DNA of 13,394 nt, from NCBI GenBank assembly GCA_028697875.1, contig JAQVEQ010000065.1:1-13394 (forward strand), given 5' to 3'. Source of the stretch: Novosphingobium sp. (GTDB lineage Bacteria > Pseudomonadota > Alphaproteobacteria > Sphingomonadales > Sphingomonadaceae). The stretch's first letter is position 1; each line of letters starts with the position of its first letter. The position numbers and the translations under genes are program-made. Positions 13,264-13,394 of this stretch are shown in pieces. The notes below the pieces were generated by a model. That model was not told where the DNA came from and ran no database searches. It saw nothing but the letters and a program-made list of their open reading frames with translations.

Positions 13264-13394
13264 ATCGTGTGGTCGAGCACGGCGCGCGTCACCTTGCCCG
13301 ATTCCAGCGCGGCGATCGCATCCTCCACTTCGGCCAGCGGCCAGACTTGCGTGACCTGCCCGGCGATATCCAGCTTGCCTTCCTGCGCGAGGCG
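13260..13394 (-). CDS. Medium-chain (zinc-type) alcohol dehydrogenase, C-terminal part
   Basis: Partial gene entering from the right edge; the last 44 codons are visible, reading RLAQEGKLDI, then VWPLAEVEDAIAALESGKVT, then RAVLDHTI and TAG. The pattern of a hydrophobic-PL-hydrophobic turn, a helix with 'A..ALESGK' and a final short strand (RAVL) is the standard C-terminus of medium-chain dehydrogenases/quinone oxidoreductases. Whether the protein binds zinc cannot be seen from this fragment. The stop (CTA on the + strand at 13260-13262) overlaps the LysR stop at 13261-13263. The link to the neighbouring catabolic genes is unknown. Confidence 0.75.
   Translation of the reverse strand, partial: RLAQEGKLDIAGQVTQVWPLAEVEDAIAALESGKVTRAVLDHTI

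Overview
The window looks like a catabolic (accessory) region from a GC-rich alphaproteobacterium, most likely a sphingomonad (Novosphingobium/Sphingobium-like). The basis is the high GC, the long TonB-dependent receptor with an AQDE-type signal peptide and EIVVTAQRREE TonB box, and its clustering with SDRs, a Rieske oxygenase and acyl-CoA enzymes. The organism is inferred from style, not from a marker gene. I see no rRNA, tRNA, CRISPR array or insertion sequence.

Layout. (1) 1-404, + strand: C-terminal end of an acyl-CoA synthetase, cut by the window edge. (2) 418-5478, - strand: a tightly packed six-gene operon, read from 5478 down. It encodes a B12-dependent acyl-CoA mutase large subunit, the cobalamin-binding small subunit, a MeaB-type GTPase chaperone, an EthD-domain protein, a short-chain dehydrogenase of the MFE-2 3-hydroxyacyl-CoA dehydrogenase type, and a VOC protein. 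Junctions are overlaps or gaps of 0-11 bases. (3) 5479-5616: divergent control region with two 18-base direct repeats at an exact 20-base period. (4) 5617-6486, + strand: AraC-type regulator. (5) 6487-6518: strong hairpin between convergent genes. (6) 6579-9080, - strand: TonB-dependent receptor with a 423-base leader/promoter region (9081-9503) holding dyads and an intrinsic terminator. (7) 9504-12291, - strand: operon of a KshA-like Rieske oxygenase and two SDRs (one DHRS1-like, one lacking the catalytic Tyr). (8) 12292-12405: control region with three TGCACA half-sites. (9) 12415-13263, + strand: LysR-type regulator. (10) 13260-13394, - strand: C-terminal end of a zinc-type/MDR alcohol dehydrogenase, whose stop overlaps the LysR stop.

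How it may work together (inference). The receptor would import a poorly soluble compound. The Rieske oxygenase and SDRs would oxidise it, the acyl-CoA synthetase would activate an acid product, and the mutase module would rearrange a branched acyl-CoA into a form that the MFE-2-type dehydrogenase can oxidise.

The most unusual element is the mutase. By hand alignment it keeps the fold and the B12 machinery but has lost nearly every residue methylmalonyl-CoA mutase uses to hold its substrate, including the active-site His (now Gln) and the carboxylate-binding Arg (now Val). It has an aliphatic residue and an acid at the two positions that distinguish 2-hydroxyisobutyryl-CoA mutase. It is probably an acyl-CoA mutase of undescribed specificity. 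All alignments were made by eye from memory of family sequences.
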